Source: Enterococcus gilvus ATCC BAA-350 (GTDB taxonomy: Bacteria > Bacillota > Bacilli > Lactobacillales > Enterococcaceae). From it: 64,000 nt of DNA. The stretch spans positions 2,123,501-2,187,500 of the forward strand of contig NZ_ASWH01000001.1 in NCBI RefSeq assembly GCF_000407545.1. Direction: 5' to 3'. Position numbers and translations under genes: made by a program. The notes below the pieces were generated by a model. It was given only the letters and a program-made list of their open reading frames with translations. It made no database searches and was not told where the DNA came from. This document shows positions 1 through 8,601 of the stretch, piece by piece. Position 1 is the first letter of the stretch; each line of letters starts with the position of its first letter.

Positions 1-971
1 AAAACAATCGTTCCTACTCGACTCGTATAATTTAGCAACAGTGCGGAAAATGAAAACAATACGGCGATTGCATAGATTGTTAAGACCGCTCCGCGATGTG
101 TAAAACCTAAATTTAATAATCGGTGATGCAGATGCTGCTTATCCGCAACAGAAATCGGCATGTTTTTTGCCTTCCGACGAACCATTGCAAAAAAAGTATC
201 TGTTACAGGGACTCCCAAGATGATCAAAGGTGTGATCAAAGAAATGAATGTAACATTTTTTAGCCCTTGCAACGTCAGAACAGACATCATAAATCCTAAA
301 AATAGCGCTCCAGTATCCCCTAGATAGATTTTTGCAGGATGAAAATTATATGGGAAGAACCCCATGATGCTAGCAACTAAACAAAAAATAGCTAATGAAA
401 TATAGACTGTCGATGAGTGGAGAAAGAAGTACCCAATCACACCGATCGTGGTCAAACTGATAATTGATACCCCTGAAGCCAGACCGTCTAATCCGTCAAT
501 AAGGTTCATCGCGTTCGTGATCCCAAAAATCCAAAACAATGTAGCAGGTAAACTCAGCCACTCAAGATTGATCCGTCCAAGAAACGGCGCGGTAAAGAAG
601 TTGAACCGAATGTCTGCAAAATAATAAATAACCAAAGCTGCCAGCAAGATACCGACACTCTTTTGTCTAGGCGTCAATTCAAACTTGTCGTCCAACAATC
701 CTGTAATGATGATGATCAGCCCACCCAGCAAAATTTTGCTGATGTACTCAAAAGGAATGGCATCACGAAACAAAACCAAGGATGAAATAGCGAATGTAAT
801 AAATATTGGCAACCCGCCTGCACTTGGCATAGGCACTTGGTTCATTCGGCGTGCATTCGGATTGTCTACCAATCCGGTCTGGACCGAAATTATTTTAAAT
901 ATCGGGGTCAAGATCAATGCCATCAAAAAAGTAAGAAAGTATTTGATGATCAGCCCGAATGATACTAACAT
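1..971 (-). CDS. tagO: MraY/WecA/TagO-family undecaprenyl-phosphate GlcNAc-1-phosphate transferase (3' end outside window)
   Basis: This polytopic membrane enzyme would transfer GlcNAc-1-phosphate from UDP-GlcNAc to undecaprenyl phosphate, the first step of wall teichoic acid or related glycopolymer synthesis. About 323 codons are visible, read leftwards from ATG at 969-971, and the gene leaves the window without a stop. Seen: an Asp-Asp-Lys triplet about 90 residues in, the family motif NAMNLIDGLDGLASG, a PAKIYLGDTGA segment, and a cytoplasmic histidine motif HLHHRLL; hydrophobic helices lie between them. The second MraY-type gene of the window (30366-31328) sits in the murein cluster, so this copy is more likely the WecA/TagO type. 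Which polymer it serves cannot be told from the window. Confidence 0.88.
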   Translation of the reverse strand, partial: MLVSFGLIIKYFLTFLMALILTPIFKIISVQTGLVDNPNARRMNQVPMPSAGGLPIFITFAISSLVLFRDAIPFEYISKILLGGLIIIITGLLDDKFELTPRQKSVGILLAALVIYYFADIRFNFFTAPFLGRINLEWLSLPATLFWIFGITNAMNLIDGLDGLASGVSIISLTTIGVIGYFFLHSSTVYISLAIFCLVASIMGFFPYNFHPAKIYLGDTGALFLGFMMSVLTLQGLKNVTFISLITPLIILGVPVTDTFFAMVRRKAKNMPISVADKQHLHHRLLNLGFTHRGAVLTIYAIAVLFSFSALLLNYTSRVGTIV

Positions 972-999
972 ATTGCCACCTGCCCTTTAACTAAAAATT

Positions 1000-1027
1000 A
1001 TTATATAGAATTCAACCCTCTTTACAA
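1000..1027 (-). promoter_or_regulatory. Promoter of the tagO-like gene
   Basis: On the minus strand a perfect TATAAT (1005-1000) lies 16 bases after TTGTAA (1027-1022), about 30 bases ahead of the ATG. Called by pattern only. Confidence 0.6.
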
Positions 1028-1060
1028 GGTTCTGCTGAAATCTTACAAAAATTCTTGAAC

Positions 1061-1984
1061 TTATTTCTTCTTTTTAATAAAACGATCTTTTAATTGATTG
1101 AACCATTTATTCACGCGGTTAGACCCTTCCGTGACTTCTTGCCCGGTATGATATTCTTCAATCGTGACATTCAGTACGCCGCCCAAAATAATAATGGTCG
1201 CGGCAAAATTCAACCAGAACATCAGAACGATGAAACTTCCGATAATCTGATACCCAGAGACTCGTTGGGCAAAAGTCTGAGCATAGATACTAAATCCTTG
1301 CGCCAATACGATCCAACCCACTGTTGCAAATATCGTGCCGGGCAATGCATACTTGATTCGCACATGAGCATTAGGAATAACAATATATAACCCGCCCAAA
1401 ATAACTAATAAGCCAATGAGTGTGACCGGCCAGCGCAGAGCTAAGAATGTTTCAATAATATCTGGTGAAAAACGCAATAATTGCTGCAACGCATCTAAAA
1501 TAACTTGACCTGCACTGAAAAACAACGCGACTGCTATAATCGCCATCATCAAAATACCAACGATCCCGACCGAGACGATCCGACTGATCACAAAATTCCC
1601 CCGGTCTTCAACTCCGTAGGCTCGATTCAATGCGGTCTGCAAGGCATTGATCCCTCGGCTGGAGGACCATAACGCGGCCAAAACAGAGATAGACAACATA
1701 CCGCCTGAAGTATTTTCCAATAATCCAATGATTGCCGGCTTCAAAAAGCTATAAACATTTGGAGGAATCGCCTCACTCAAATAAGGCAGCACCGTTTCGG
1801 GAGTAATATTAAAGTACGGCAGCAGATTGCCGACGATGATTAATATTGGAAAAAAAGACAGCAACAAATAATAGGCAACTACTACGGAGCGGTCGCCTAT
1901 TTCTGTCTCTGCTAAGTGTTTTTGGATCGATTGGATAAAATCCATTAATTTTTTGTTTTCTTTAATTTTATCTATTGGTCCCAT
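1061..1984 (-). CDS. YihY/BrkB-family inner membrane protein
   Basis: This 307-residue protein of the YihY/virulence factor BrkB family (UPF0761) has about six hydrophobic segments between residues 35 and 275, a family-typical Gly-Asn-Leu-Leu-Pro-Tyr stretch after the first helix, and a SSRGINALQTALNRAYG motif near residue 110. The C-terminal tail is basic (ends KDRFIKKKK). The biochemical role of the family is not established; older suggestions as an RNase are not supported. It starts 15 bases after the stop of map, so the two genes are probably cotranscribed. Confidence 0.85.
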   Translation of the reverse strand: MGPIDKIKENKKLMDFIQSIQKHLAETEIGDRSVVVAYYLLLSFFPILIIVGNLLPYFNITPETVLPYLSEAIPPNVYSFLKPAIIGLLENTSGGMLSISVLAALWSSSRGINALQTALNRAYGVEDRGNFVISRIVSVGIVGILMMAIIAVALFFSAGQVILDALQQLLRFSPDIIETFLALRWPVTLIGLLVILGGLYIVIPNAHVRIKYALPGTIFATVGWIVLAQGFSIYAQTFAQRVSGYQIIGSFIVLMFWLNFAATIIILGGVLNVTIEEYHTGQEVTEGSNRVNKWFNQLKDRFIKKKK

Positions 1985-1999
1985 AAAATCTCCATCGTT

Positions 2000-2764
2000 C
2001 TAATAAGTTCCTTCTTCACCTTGTGAAGTTAAAATTTTTGGTCCTTCTTTTGTAATTGCTAAAGTGTGCTCATATTGGGCACTCCAACCGCCATCACGCG
2101 TATACGCAGTCCAGCCATTTGGGTCCATTTTCATTTGCCATACACCGGTGTTGATCATTGGTTCGATGGTGATCACCATGCCTTCGCGCAAGCGCAAACC
2201 TTTCCCCGCTATACCATAATGAGGGATCGCTGGTTCTTCGTGGATCGTTGGTCCAATGCCATGTCCGACAAAATCGCGCACAACAGAGAATCCTTCTCCT
2301 TCAGCATATGTTTGGATCGCATGACCTATGTCACCGATTCGATTGCCGACTTGTGCTTGCTCAATTCCCAAATACAGTGCTTTTTTAGTCACTTCCATTA
2401 AACGTTCGATCTCAGGTGAGGCTTCTCCTACTGCGTAAGACCAGCACGAATCGGACATTGCGCCCTTGTATTCCACGCACATATCCACTTTGATCAAGTC
2501 ACCATTCTTTAGTGGTTTCTTTCTTGGAAAGCCGTGACAAATTTCGTCATTGATACTGCAACAGGTCGCATATTCATAGCCTTCAAAGCCGATTTGAGCG
2601 GCGATTCCGCCATGACTCTCGATGAAGTCTCTAACAAACTTTTCAATTTCCATACTTGTAACACCAGGTTTTATAAAATCCCGTAGATGGCGATGGACAT
2701 CAGCCAAAAGTTCGCCTGACTCGTTCATCATTTCTATTTCTCGGGGTGATTTTAATGTAATCAT
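2000..2764 (-). CDS. map: Type I methionyl aminopeptidase
   Basis: Map removes the initiator methionine from nascent proteins in the cytoplasm. The 254-residue protein is the single-domain pita-bread enzyme. The five metal ligands can be read: Asp94, Asp105, His168 (in GHGIG), Glu201 (in TIEPMI) and Glu232 (in YEHTLAI); His78 fits the substrate-binding histidine. The ATG follows a clear AAGGAG site. It heads a probable two-gene unit with the YihY protein. The leader of about 200 bases to the candidate promoter is long for this gene, and I see no motif in it. Confidence 0.96.
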   Translation of the reverse strand: MITLKSPREIEMMNESGELLADVHRHLRDFIKPGVTSMEIEKFVRDFIESHGGIAAQIGFEGYEYATCCSINDEICHGFPRKKPLKNGDLIKVDMCVEYKGAMSDSCWSYAVGEASPEIERLMEVTKKALYLGIEQAQVGNRIGDIGHAIQTYAEGEGFSVVRDFVGHGIGPTIHEEPAIPHYGIAGKGLRLREGMVITIEPMINTGVWQMKMDPNGWTAYTRDGGWSAQYEHTLAITKEGPKILTSQGEEGTY

Positions 2765-2975
2765 GTTCTCGTCTCCTTATGAATAGTCAAAATCTCTTTT
2801 TTATTAAGAATAAAAATCTGATTTTCCAGTTAACTTTTCGCTAGTTAGTGGTGAAAATAACTCTATGGAACAGCTAAACAGTACTAACTATACTGTCGAA
2901 ATTCTACTGCACTTCTCAAAAAATAAAAAATAGAACTCGTGAAAAGCTGGACAAATCTCCTTTTTCATCTTGTCT

Positions 2976-3004
2976 ATTTTAACATAACCCTATAAAGCGA
3001 ACAA
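2976..3004 (-). promoter_or_regulatory. Candidate extended -10 promoter for map
   Basis: The minus strand shows TGTTAAAAT (2984-2976), an extended -10 form, with a weak TTGTTC at -35 (3004-2999), spacing 17. It is back to back with the flavodoxin promoter. The 408-base interval 2765-3172 otherwise holds the long map leader and the flavodoxin leader, with no further gene that I can support. Confidence 0.4.
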
Positions 3005-3042
3005 ATGGTTAGAGACCAGTGATTCCTTTTTGATTTCTATTT

Positions 3043-3051
3043 TGATATAAT
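3043..3051 (+). promoter_or_regulatory. Extended -10 promoter of the flavodoxin gene
   Basis: TGATATAAT gives the extended TG plus a perfect TATAAT -10. There is no good -35, as is common for extended -10 promoters. A start near 3058 would leave a leader of about 115 bases before the coding sequence. Confidence 0.6.
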
Positions 3052-3172
3052 GACCATGAATTTAGCTTGAAGCTAAGAATGTCCTTTCAGCTTTTCGCGA
3101 TCCGTCATGGAGAAAAGTGACCTTTAAAGGTTGAGCAATATATGGCATTCAAACAAATAAGGAGGAATTCTT

Positions 3173-3616
3173 TTGACATTAGCAAAAATTGTTTACGCCA
3201 GTATGACTGGAAATACCGAAGAAATCGCCGATATCGTGGCAGAAGCCTTCGAAAATTTAGATCTTGATGTAGAAATTGATGAATGTACACAAGTAGAAGC
3301 GGAAGATTTTGAAGATGCGGATATCTGTGTCGTAGCTACCTATACCTATGGTGAAGGCGATCTTCCAGATGAGATCGTAGATTTTTATGAAGATCTTCAA
3401 GAATTGGATCTAAGCGGAAAAATCTTCGGTGTATGCGGATCTGGAGATACTTTTTATGATCAATACTGTAAATCTGTGGATGATTTCGATGCGGCTTTCG
3501 TAAAAACCGGAGCTGCTCGTGGTGCTGATAGTGTGAAGGTAGAGATGGCCGCTGAGGAAGAAGATATCGAGAACTTAGAAGCCTTTGCGAAAAAAATTGT
3601 CGCCGCTGCTTCTTAA
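3173..3616 (+). CDS. Flavodoxin (short chain)
   Basis: This 147-residue acidic protein is a short-chain flavodoxin, a soluble FMN one-electron carrier. The FMN phosphate loop SMTGNT is at residues 10-15, followed by ATYTYGEGDLPDE (about 55-67) and GVCGSGDTFYD (about 87-97), which hold the isoalloxazine-binding loops. The start is TTG, set by a strong AAGGAGGA seven bases upstream (3159-3166). The gene stands alone, flanked by its own promoter and a long hairpin. The redox partners are not shown by its neighbours; an Rnf complex is encoded in the same window but 47 kb away. Confidence 0.93.
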   Translation: MTLAKIVYASMTGNTEEIADIVAEAFENLDLDVEIDECTQVEAEDFEDADICVVATYTYGEGDLPDEIVDFYEDLQELDLSGKIFGVCGSGDTFYDQYCKSVDDFDAAFVKTGAARGADSVKVEMAAEEEDIENLEAFAKKIVAAAS

Positions 3617-3646
3617 TCGTTACAAATAAAGCAGAATAAATAATGG

Positions 3647-3700
3647 AAAGCCGAAAGTCGATTTACTTTCAGAATCAAACGTAAATCGGCATTCGGCTTT
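3647..3700. terminator. Long hairpin after the flavodoxin gene
   Basis: Two 20-base arms (3647-3666 and 3681-3700) pair with two non-Watson-Crick positions, one of which can be G-U, around a 14-base loop. No strong U-run follows on either strand, so it could end transcription weakly or protect the 3' end of the message. Confidence 0.5.
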
Positions 3701-3847
3701 GTATTTAGGCAGTTTTTTCAGTCCGCTTTCTGACTTTTCGTTCCGCATTGAATTGATGGTGGAAACTATTTTGATGTTTCAAGTCTAGAAACGGGAACCC
3801 GCATCAAAGTAATGCTAAGATAGAATCAATGAAATGGAGGGATACAA

Positions 3848-5089
3848 ATGGTTTTACCTAATTTTGAAACACTTTTAGAAAAATACGCCCACTTGATTGC
3901 GAAAGTCGGTGTAAATATCCAAAAAGAAGACACAGTTATCGTTTATGCTAGCGTGGAACAAGCAGCTTTAGCACGTCTTGTGACAAAAGAAGCTTATCAA
4001 TTAGGGGCCGCGGAAGTTATCGTACAGTGGAATGACGATCAGATCCAACGGGATTTTTTGACCTACGCAGCGGAGGATCGCTTGAATGAAGTTCCTTCCT
4101 ATAAAGTGGATGAAGCCAACGCTTTTGCTGAAAAACGAGTTACACGCATCAGCATTGTTTCTCAAAATCCAGATGCTTTGTCAGGGGTGGATACTTCCCG
4201 TGTCGCCAGTTTTCAGGCAGCCCGTGGAAAGGCTCTTCAAGCGGTTATGGAAGCAACACAATCCAATAAATTACGCTGGACAGTGGTGGCTGCTTCAAGC
4301 CCTGCTTGGGCACAAAAAGTTTTCCCAGATCTTTCTTCAAGCGAAGAGCAAGTGGATAGACTTTGGGATGAGATTTTTAAAACTACGCGCATCTACACGG
4401 ATGATCCCGTGAAGGCTTGGCAAGCACACGATGCAACAATGCGTGAACAAGCGGAGCGTTTGAATAAGGAACAATTCTCCGCCCTTCACTATACAGCACC
4501 TGGGACAGATATCGTCATTGGCCTTCCAGATAATCACGTTTGGGAAGGTGCTGGTAGTTTTGCTGCGGACGGAAATGAGTTCATGGCGAACATGCCTACA
4601 GAAGAGGTATTCACTGCACCAGACAGAAACCGTGTCGATGGCTACATTACCAGCACAAAACCGTTGAGTTATGCAGGGACAACATTAACAGACATGCGCT
4701 TTACATTTAAAGATGGAAAAGTTGTGGAATTCTCTGCGAAAGAAGGCTCAGATGTCTTGGCCTCACTATTGGCGATTGACGAAGGCGCAAAACATCTGGG
4801 TGAAGTCGCTTTAGTTCCAGATCCATCGCCGATTTCACAATCGGGGATCACGTTCTTCAATACTCTTTTTGATGAGAACGCATCAAATCATTTAGCTCTT
4901 GGTGCTGCGTATCCTTTCAGCGTCGAAGGCGGAACAGAAATGACCAAGGCAGAATTAGCTGCTGCTGGATTAAATAGTAGCCAAACGCATGTGGACTTTA
5001 TGGTCGGATCTGCGCAAATGATGATCGATGGCATTCGTAAAGATGGCACAAAAGTCCCTATTTTCAGAAATGGCGATTGGGCGTCCTAA
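3848..5089 (+). CDS. M29-family aminopeptidase (AmpS/PepS type)
   Basis: This 413-residue cytosolic metalloaminopeptidase of family M29 removes N-terminal residues from peptides. Expected bimetal ligands can be seen at Glu252 or Glu253 (NMPTEEVFTAPD), Glu319 (LGEVALVP), His348 (SNHLALGAAYPF), Tyr355, His381 and Asp383 (THVDFMVGS). The length equals that of the family. ATG follows a GGAGG site at 3836-3840. It forms a single-gene unit with a strong terminator shared with the convergent tRNA gene. Confidence 0.93.
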   Translation: MVLPNFETLLEKYAHLIAKVGVNIQKEDTVIVYASVEQAALARLVTKEAYQLGAAEVIVQWNDDQIQRDFLTYAAEDRLNEVPSYKVDEANAFAEKRVTRISIVSQNPDALSGVDTSRVASFQAARGKALQAVMEATQSNKLRWTVVAASSPAWAQKVFPDLSSSEEQVDRLWDEIFKTTRIYTDDPVKAWQAHDATMREQAERLNKEQFSALHYTAPGTDIVIGLPDNHVWEGAGSFAADGNEFMANMPTEEVFTAPDRNRVDGYITSTKPLSYAGTTLTDMRFTFKDGKVVEFSAKEGSDVLASLLAIDEGAKHLGEVALVPDPSPISQSGITFFNTLFDENASNHLALGAAYPFSVEGGTEMTKAELAAAGLNSSQTHVDFMVGSAQMMIDGIRKDGTKVPIFRNGDWAS

Positions 5090-5093
5090 ATAG

Positions 5094-5130
5094 AAAAAAC
5101 CACTTAGAATGTTTTCTAAGTGGTTTTTTT
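5094..5130. terminator. Bidirectional intrinsic terminator between ampS and tRNA-Arg
   Basis: A 14-bp stem (5096-5109 with 5114-5127) and TGTT loop is flanked by A-run and T-run, so it works for the peptidase on plus and for the tRNA on minus. It ends three bases before the tRNA 3' end. Confidence 0.9.
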
Positions 5131-5132
5131 GA

Positions 5133-5206
<74 letters not shown>

Positions 5207-5217
5207 ATACCTCCACT

Positions 5218-5246
5218 ATTGTAGCGATTTTAACTTATTTTAGCAA
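5218..5246 (-). promoter_or_regulatory. Promoter of tRNA-Arg
   Basis: TTGCTA (5246-5241) and TACAAT (5223-5218) with a 17-base spacer lie 12 bases ahead of the mature tRNA 5' end. Confidence 0.7.
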
Positions 5247-5348
5247 GATGACTAACTTAAATTTAATCTACTTACGCTTACAAATTCACAAAAAATGATG
5301 TTTTTACTCCTACACAAGCCCATTGATCCGCTTGATTATCTGGCAATG

Positions 5349-5400
5349 CAAAAAAGAGCAAAGAAAAAAGACTTATTTTCGTCTTTTTCCCTTGCTCTTC
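5349..5400 (-). terminator. Terminator overlapping the end of the helicase gene
   Basis: On the minus strand an interrupted stem of about 17 bp, AAGAGCAA outside and AAAAGAC-type arms inside, is followed by TTTTTT. The helix includes the last codons and the stop codon of the helicase gene. Confidence 0.75.
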
Positions 5401-6551
5401 TTATTTTTTTTCTTTTTAGGATCGCTTTGTTTTACAGGTTCTTCTGTGAGCAGCTCGCCGCCAAATAGGTAAATAGGTGCCAGATTCAGTGCTAATTTTT
5501 TCCCTATTTTAGTTAAATCCGCTTTCTCCTGAGGGGTGACAAGTGAAATAACGACTCCTGTTTTTCCCATTCGTCCAACACGTCCTGCACGATGCAAATA
5601 GCTTTCTTCGCTTAACGGAACATCTGCGTTAATCACAAACGGCAGCGATTCAATATCTAATCCTCGGCTAGCCAAATCTGTCGTCAAAAGCCCTAGCGCT
5701 TGGTGTTTCTTGAATTGCTCGATCGCACCTTTACGGGATAATTTTGATTGATCTGATGCTAAGCTGGCTACGGGCAATTGATGGAAAAGTAATTTTTCTT
5801 CCGCACTTCCCATATCTCCTAATTGATTGAAAAAAATCATTCCCCAAAAAGTAGGCAGATTCAGTAAGCGGCGCAGTTGTTCAACTTTTTTTCGATCGCT
5901 GGTTTCTAGGTAAAAGTGTGAGACTTCTCCCTGGCTGTCATCTTCTTCTGAAACATCTACTACAAGCAGCTCGGATTCAAAGGTATTCAATTCCTCTAAT
6001 ACAGTATCCGCCGTCGCAGAAAAATATAAATGCTGTGCGCCGTTGTCACTGGCTTTTAGAATTTTTTGAATCAATTGAAGGCTCTGCCCCTGAACCAATT
6101 GATCGACCTCGTCGAATACCAGCGTTTGGATATTCGGTGTTTTGATTTTTTTTGCTGTGATCAACTCCATGACACGCCCCGGTGTACCTATTAGGAGCTC
6201 CGGTTTTTTCTTCAGTGCCTCTTGCTGCCGCTTAACATTGGCTCCACCAATCAACGGCTGGACCTTCATGCCTGAGCCTGACAGCCATTTGCGAGCAACT
6301 TCCACAACTTGCATCGCTAACTCTTGTGAAGAGGTCAAGATTAGGACCTGACTGGCCTTTCCCGGCGTCATTTTATTCAGTAATGGCAATAAATATGCGA
6401 GAGTTTTCCCGCTGCCAGTCGGAGCGATTCCAACTAGATTTTTACCTTCTGTTATAGGTGTAAACACGCTTGATTGGATCAATGCTGGCTTTTCAAATCC
6501 AGCATCCTCCCAATTTTTTTGTAAAAATGGTACAAATTCCTGTTTATCCAT
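5373..6551 (-). CDS. DEAD-box-family RNA helicase with DEVD motif (YfmL-like)
   Basis: This 392-residue ATP-dependent RNA helicase has the core motifs in order: Q motif FEKPALIQ (19-26), Walker A APTGSGKT (43-50), motif Ia TSSQELAMQV, motif Ib TPGR (about 123), motif II DEVD (147-150, in place of DEAD), SAT (178-180) and HRAGRVGRMGK (about 326). The Lys-rich tail (last 18 residues) would bind RNA. It resembles Bacillus YfmL, which acts in 50S ribosome assembly, in length and in lacking a long C-terminal domain; that function here is inference. It lies eight bases after the Gfo/Idh oxidoreductase gene, so the two are probably cotranscribed. Confidence 0.88.
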   Translation of the reverse strand: MDKQEFVPFLQKNWEDAGFEKPALIQSSVFTPITEGKNLVGIAPTGSGKTLAYLLPLLNKMTPGKASQVLILTSSQELAMQVVEVARKWLSGSGMKVQPLIGGANVKRQQEALKKKPELLIGTPGRVMELITAKKIKTPNIQTLVFDEVDQLVQGQSLQLIQKILKASDNGAQHLYFSATADTVLEELNTFESELLVVDVSEEDDSQGEVSHFYLETSDRKKVEQLRRLLNLPTFWGMIFFNQLGDMGSAEEKLLFHQLPVASLASDQSKLSRKGAIEQFKKHQALGLLTTDLASRGLDIESLPFVINADVPLSEESYLHRAGRVGRMGKTGVVISLVTPQEKADLTKIGKKLALNLAPIYLFGGELLTEEPVKQSDPKKKKNKKSKGKRRK

Positions 6552-6559
6552 ATTTTCCT

Positions 6560-7561
6560 CTATTTCTCGTCGGCATCAAATACGATGCCCGCACTTTTTC
6601 GCATATCATAAATCACTTGGTTCACATTACGAGACAATTCCACCCACGCTTCATAATCGGTCCCTAGCTTACGATCCGTCGGGTTCATGATTACTTGGGC
6701 AAATTCTTTCGCTTCTTCCACCATTGGATTTTCCAGTTGATGGACCGTTAATTTTTCTCTTCGCTGATGCCCACGATCATGAAAGACCGCTTCATCAATC
6801 GAATTGACAGCATTTAAAACCAATGTCCCATTCGTTAAATAAATCTCAGATTGTTGGAAGCTGTCTCCGATTTTACCCGTTCGAATCGTGACATCAAAAT
6901 GGTCATAGCGTAAGATACCTGTGCCCATTCCATCTACTCCAGTAGAAATTTTTTGACCAAAGTAAAAGCTGTCCTGCGGCATACCAAACCAGGCCAACGC
7001 TGCGTAAATTGGATAGACACCTAGATCGGCCAAGGCTCCCCCTGAAAAATGGGGTGAAAAAATATTTGGTTCCTCTCCATCCAATACCTGGTCGTATCGC
7101 GAGGAGTATTTCATGAAACTAAAATCCGCTCCGATGACATGGTCTTTTAATGGGAGAAAATCAGAGACCGTTTTAAACGCTTTTTCATGAATATTACGAG
7201 CAGCTTCAAAGAAAAAAACACTCTTTTGATTCGCCAGCTCGATAATCTCATCCATTTCATCAGGTGTAGAAAACGCTGGCTTTTCAACAATTACATTTTT
7301 TCCTGCCAAGATAGCCTGTTTGGCTTGTTCGAAATGCAAACTGTTTGGTGAAGCAATGTACACCGTCGACATATGGGCAATTCCGAAAAATGTTTTAAGG
7401 TCCGTCGCATATTCAACGTCGCCATATTTTTCACCAAATTTTTGAGCGGTCTCTAATTTTCGCGAATAAACAGCGGTTAATTGATAATCCCCCGTCTCAA
7501 GTGCCCCTTGTACAAATTGATCAGTGATCCAATTTGTTCCAATAATGCCTAAATTAATCAT
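6560..7561 (-). CDS. Gfo/Idh/MocA-family NAD(P)-dependent oxidoreductase
   Basis: The 333-residue protein has the N-terminal Rossmann fold of the family, beginning INLGIIGTNWITDQF, with the EKPA sequence (VIVEKPAFST near residue 93) that carries the conserved catalytic-loop lysine, then the alpha/beta C-terminal domain with the DLGVYPIYAALAWFG segment. The substrate, probably a sugar or inositol derivative, cannot be told. A good AGGAGG site precedes the ATG. The gene is upstream of and probably cotranscribed with the YfmL-like helicase; no functional link is apparent. Confidence 0.88.
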   Translation of the reverse strand: MINLGIIGTNWITDQFVQGALETGDYQLTAVYSRKLETAQKFGEKYGDVEYATDLKTFFGIAHMSTVYIASPNSLHFEQAKQAILAGKNVIVEKPAFSTPDEMDEIIELANQKSVFFFEAARNIHEKAFKTVSDFLPLKDHVIGADFSFMKYSSRYDQVLDGEEPNIFSPHFSGGALADLGVYPIYAALAWFGMPQDSFYFGQKISTGVDGMGTGILRYDHFDVTIRTGKIGDSFQQSEIYLTNGTLVLNAVNSIDEAVFHDRGHQRREKLTVHQLENPMVEEAKEFAQVIMNPTDRKLGTDYEAWVELSRNVNQVIYDMRKSAGIVFDADEK

Positions 7562-7637
7562 GAATCTTCCTCCTCTTTCATTTCAGGGTGTGTATTAAAA
7601 AAGCCCGCTTATTGTATCAAGTTCTCTATGGTACACT

Positions 7638-8369
7638 TCATAAATTAGGATCAATAAATGGTTGATCCAACACAAAAGGAACAGACTCTTTGATTGAAAT
7701 ATGCGCCTGATCTACCTCACAATTATACGCTAAAATCTGCACGCCGTCTGCCTGGGCCTTTTCAACAGCAAGATAGAGCGCCGTTTGCATCTCACGATGG
7801 ATCGTAGCCGTTTCAATCGTGGGAAATTGTACGACAAACAATACATAACATTGATACGCCATTTTCTGAGCCACGCGCAGCTCTTCCACATGCTTTAACC
7901 CTCTAAGGGTGGGAGCATCTGGAAACGCACCTATCCCGTGGTTTTCCAAAGTCATTCCCTTTACTTCCACGAATCCTTTTTCATACATATCCGTTTCAAA
8001 GTAAATATCGAATTTCGAATGTTCAAAGGTATACTCTCGCTTTAACAACGTAATGGCTCCCTTTAAGCCCGGCAGATTGATTTTTCCGGTGAGGATTCCT
8101 TCAGCAGCTAATGCATTCGGGATTTGTGAATCAATATTGACCCACATTTCTCCTTTTTTTACAGCAATTAAATCATACGCTGTTTTTCGTTTTTCTGAGG
8201 GTTGATGATTCACAGCCACTAACGTATCCGCCAGCAGCAGCTCTTTGCTGCGACCTGTATTTTTCACATGGGTAATTATTTCTTCTCCTGTCTCCACCAA
8301 ACGACAGCGAGCAATGAATCGGTTGCTTCTTTCAATAAAAGTTGCTAAGTGAATCGCAGAATACTTCAT
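7638..8369 (-). CDS. sfsA: SfsA family DNA/RNA-binding protein (sugar fermentation stimulation protein)
   Basis: The 243-residue protein matches SfsA: N-terminal OB-like part (FIERSNRFIARC), the conserved HVKNTGR stretch near residue 37, VNIDSQIPN, and the nuclease-like core with EVKGMTLE (about 130-137) and a Lys-Ala acidic triad region. SfsA binds DNA non-specifically and has been linked to maltose metabolism in E. coli. I place the start at ATG 8369: it follows AGAAGGA, it agrees with the family N-terminus, and the open frame upstream to 8729 runs through the promoter and lacks family similarity. Confidence 0.92.
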   Translation of the reverse strand: MKYSAIHLATFIERSNRFIARCRLVETGEEIITHVKNTGRSKELLLADTLVAVNHQPSEKRKTAYDLIAVKKGEMWVNIDSQIPNALAAEGILTGKINLPGLKGAITLLKREYTFEHSKFDIYFETDMYEKGFVEVKGMTLENHGIGAFPDAPTLRGLKHVEELRVAQKMAYQCYVLFVVQFPTIETATIHREMQTALYLAVEKAQADGVQILAYNCEVDQAHISIKESVPFVLDQPFIDPNL

Positions 8370-8435
8370 TTTTATCAAAATCCTTCTCAAAAAAGTTAAA
8401 TAGTCCTTAAGCCGGATGGAAAGATGACAGACTTT

Positions 8436-8464
8436 ATTATATAGTATAACAAAGCATGTGTGAA
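8436..8464 (-). promoter_or_regulatory. Strong promoter of sfsA
   Basis: TTCACA (8464-8459), 17-base spacer, TATAAT (8441-8436). An inverted repeat GTGAA-N5-TTCAC at 8460-8474 covers the -35 and might bind a regulator. Confidence 0.8.
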
Positions 8465-8539
8465 TGGCGTTCACTTTAAGTTTATTCTTCACTTTTGCAG
8501 TGTTTACAGCCTTCAAAAAGAAGCAGCTTAAAATGTGAT

Positions 8540-8568
8540 TTGCCGAAATACACTTTTTATTTTTTAAT
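8540..8568 (+). promoter_or_regulatory. Promoter of the DUF4828 gene
   Basis: TTGCCG (8540-8545), 17-base spacer, TTTAAT (8563-8568); divergent from the sfsA promoter. Confidence 0.5.
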
Positions 8569-8601
8569 TTAACTTCGTAAACTTGTGAAAGGAGCTTTTT
8601 G

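Noticed and set aside
2866..2934. 22-codon plus-strand frame between map and flavodoxin
   Set aside because: No ribosome binding site and no known family; lies in the probable map leader.
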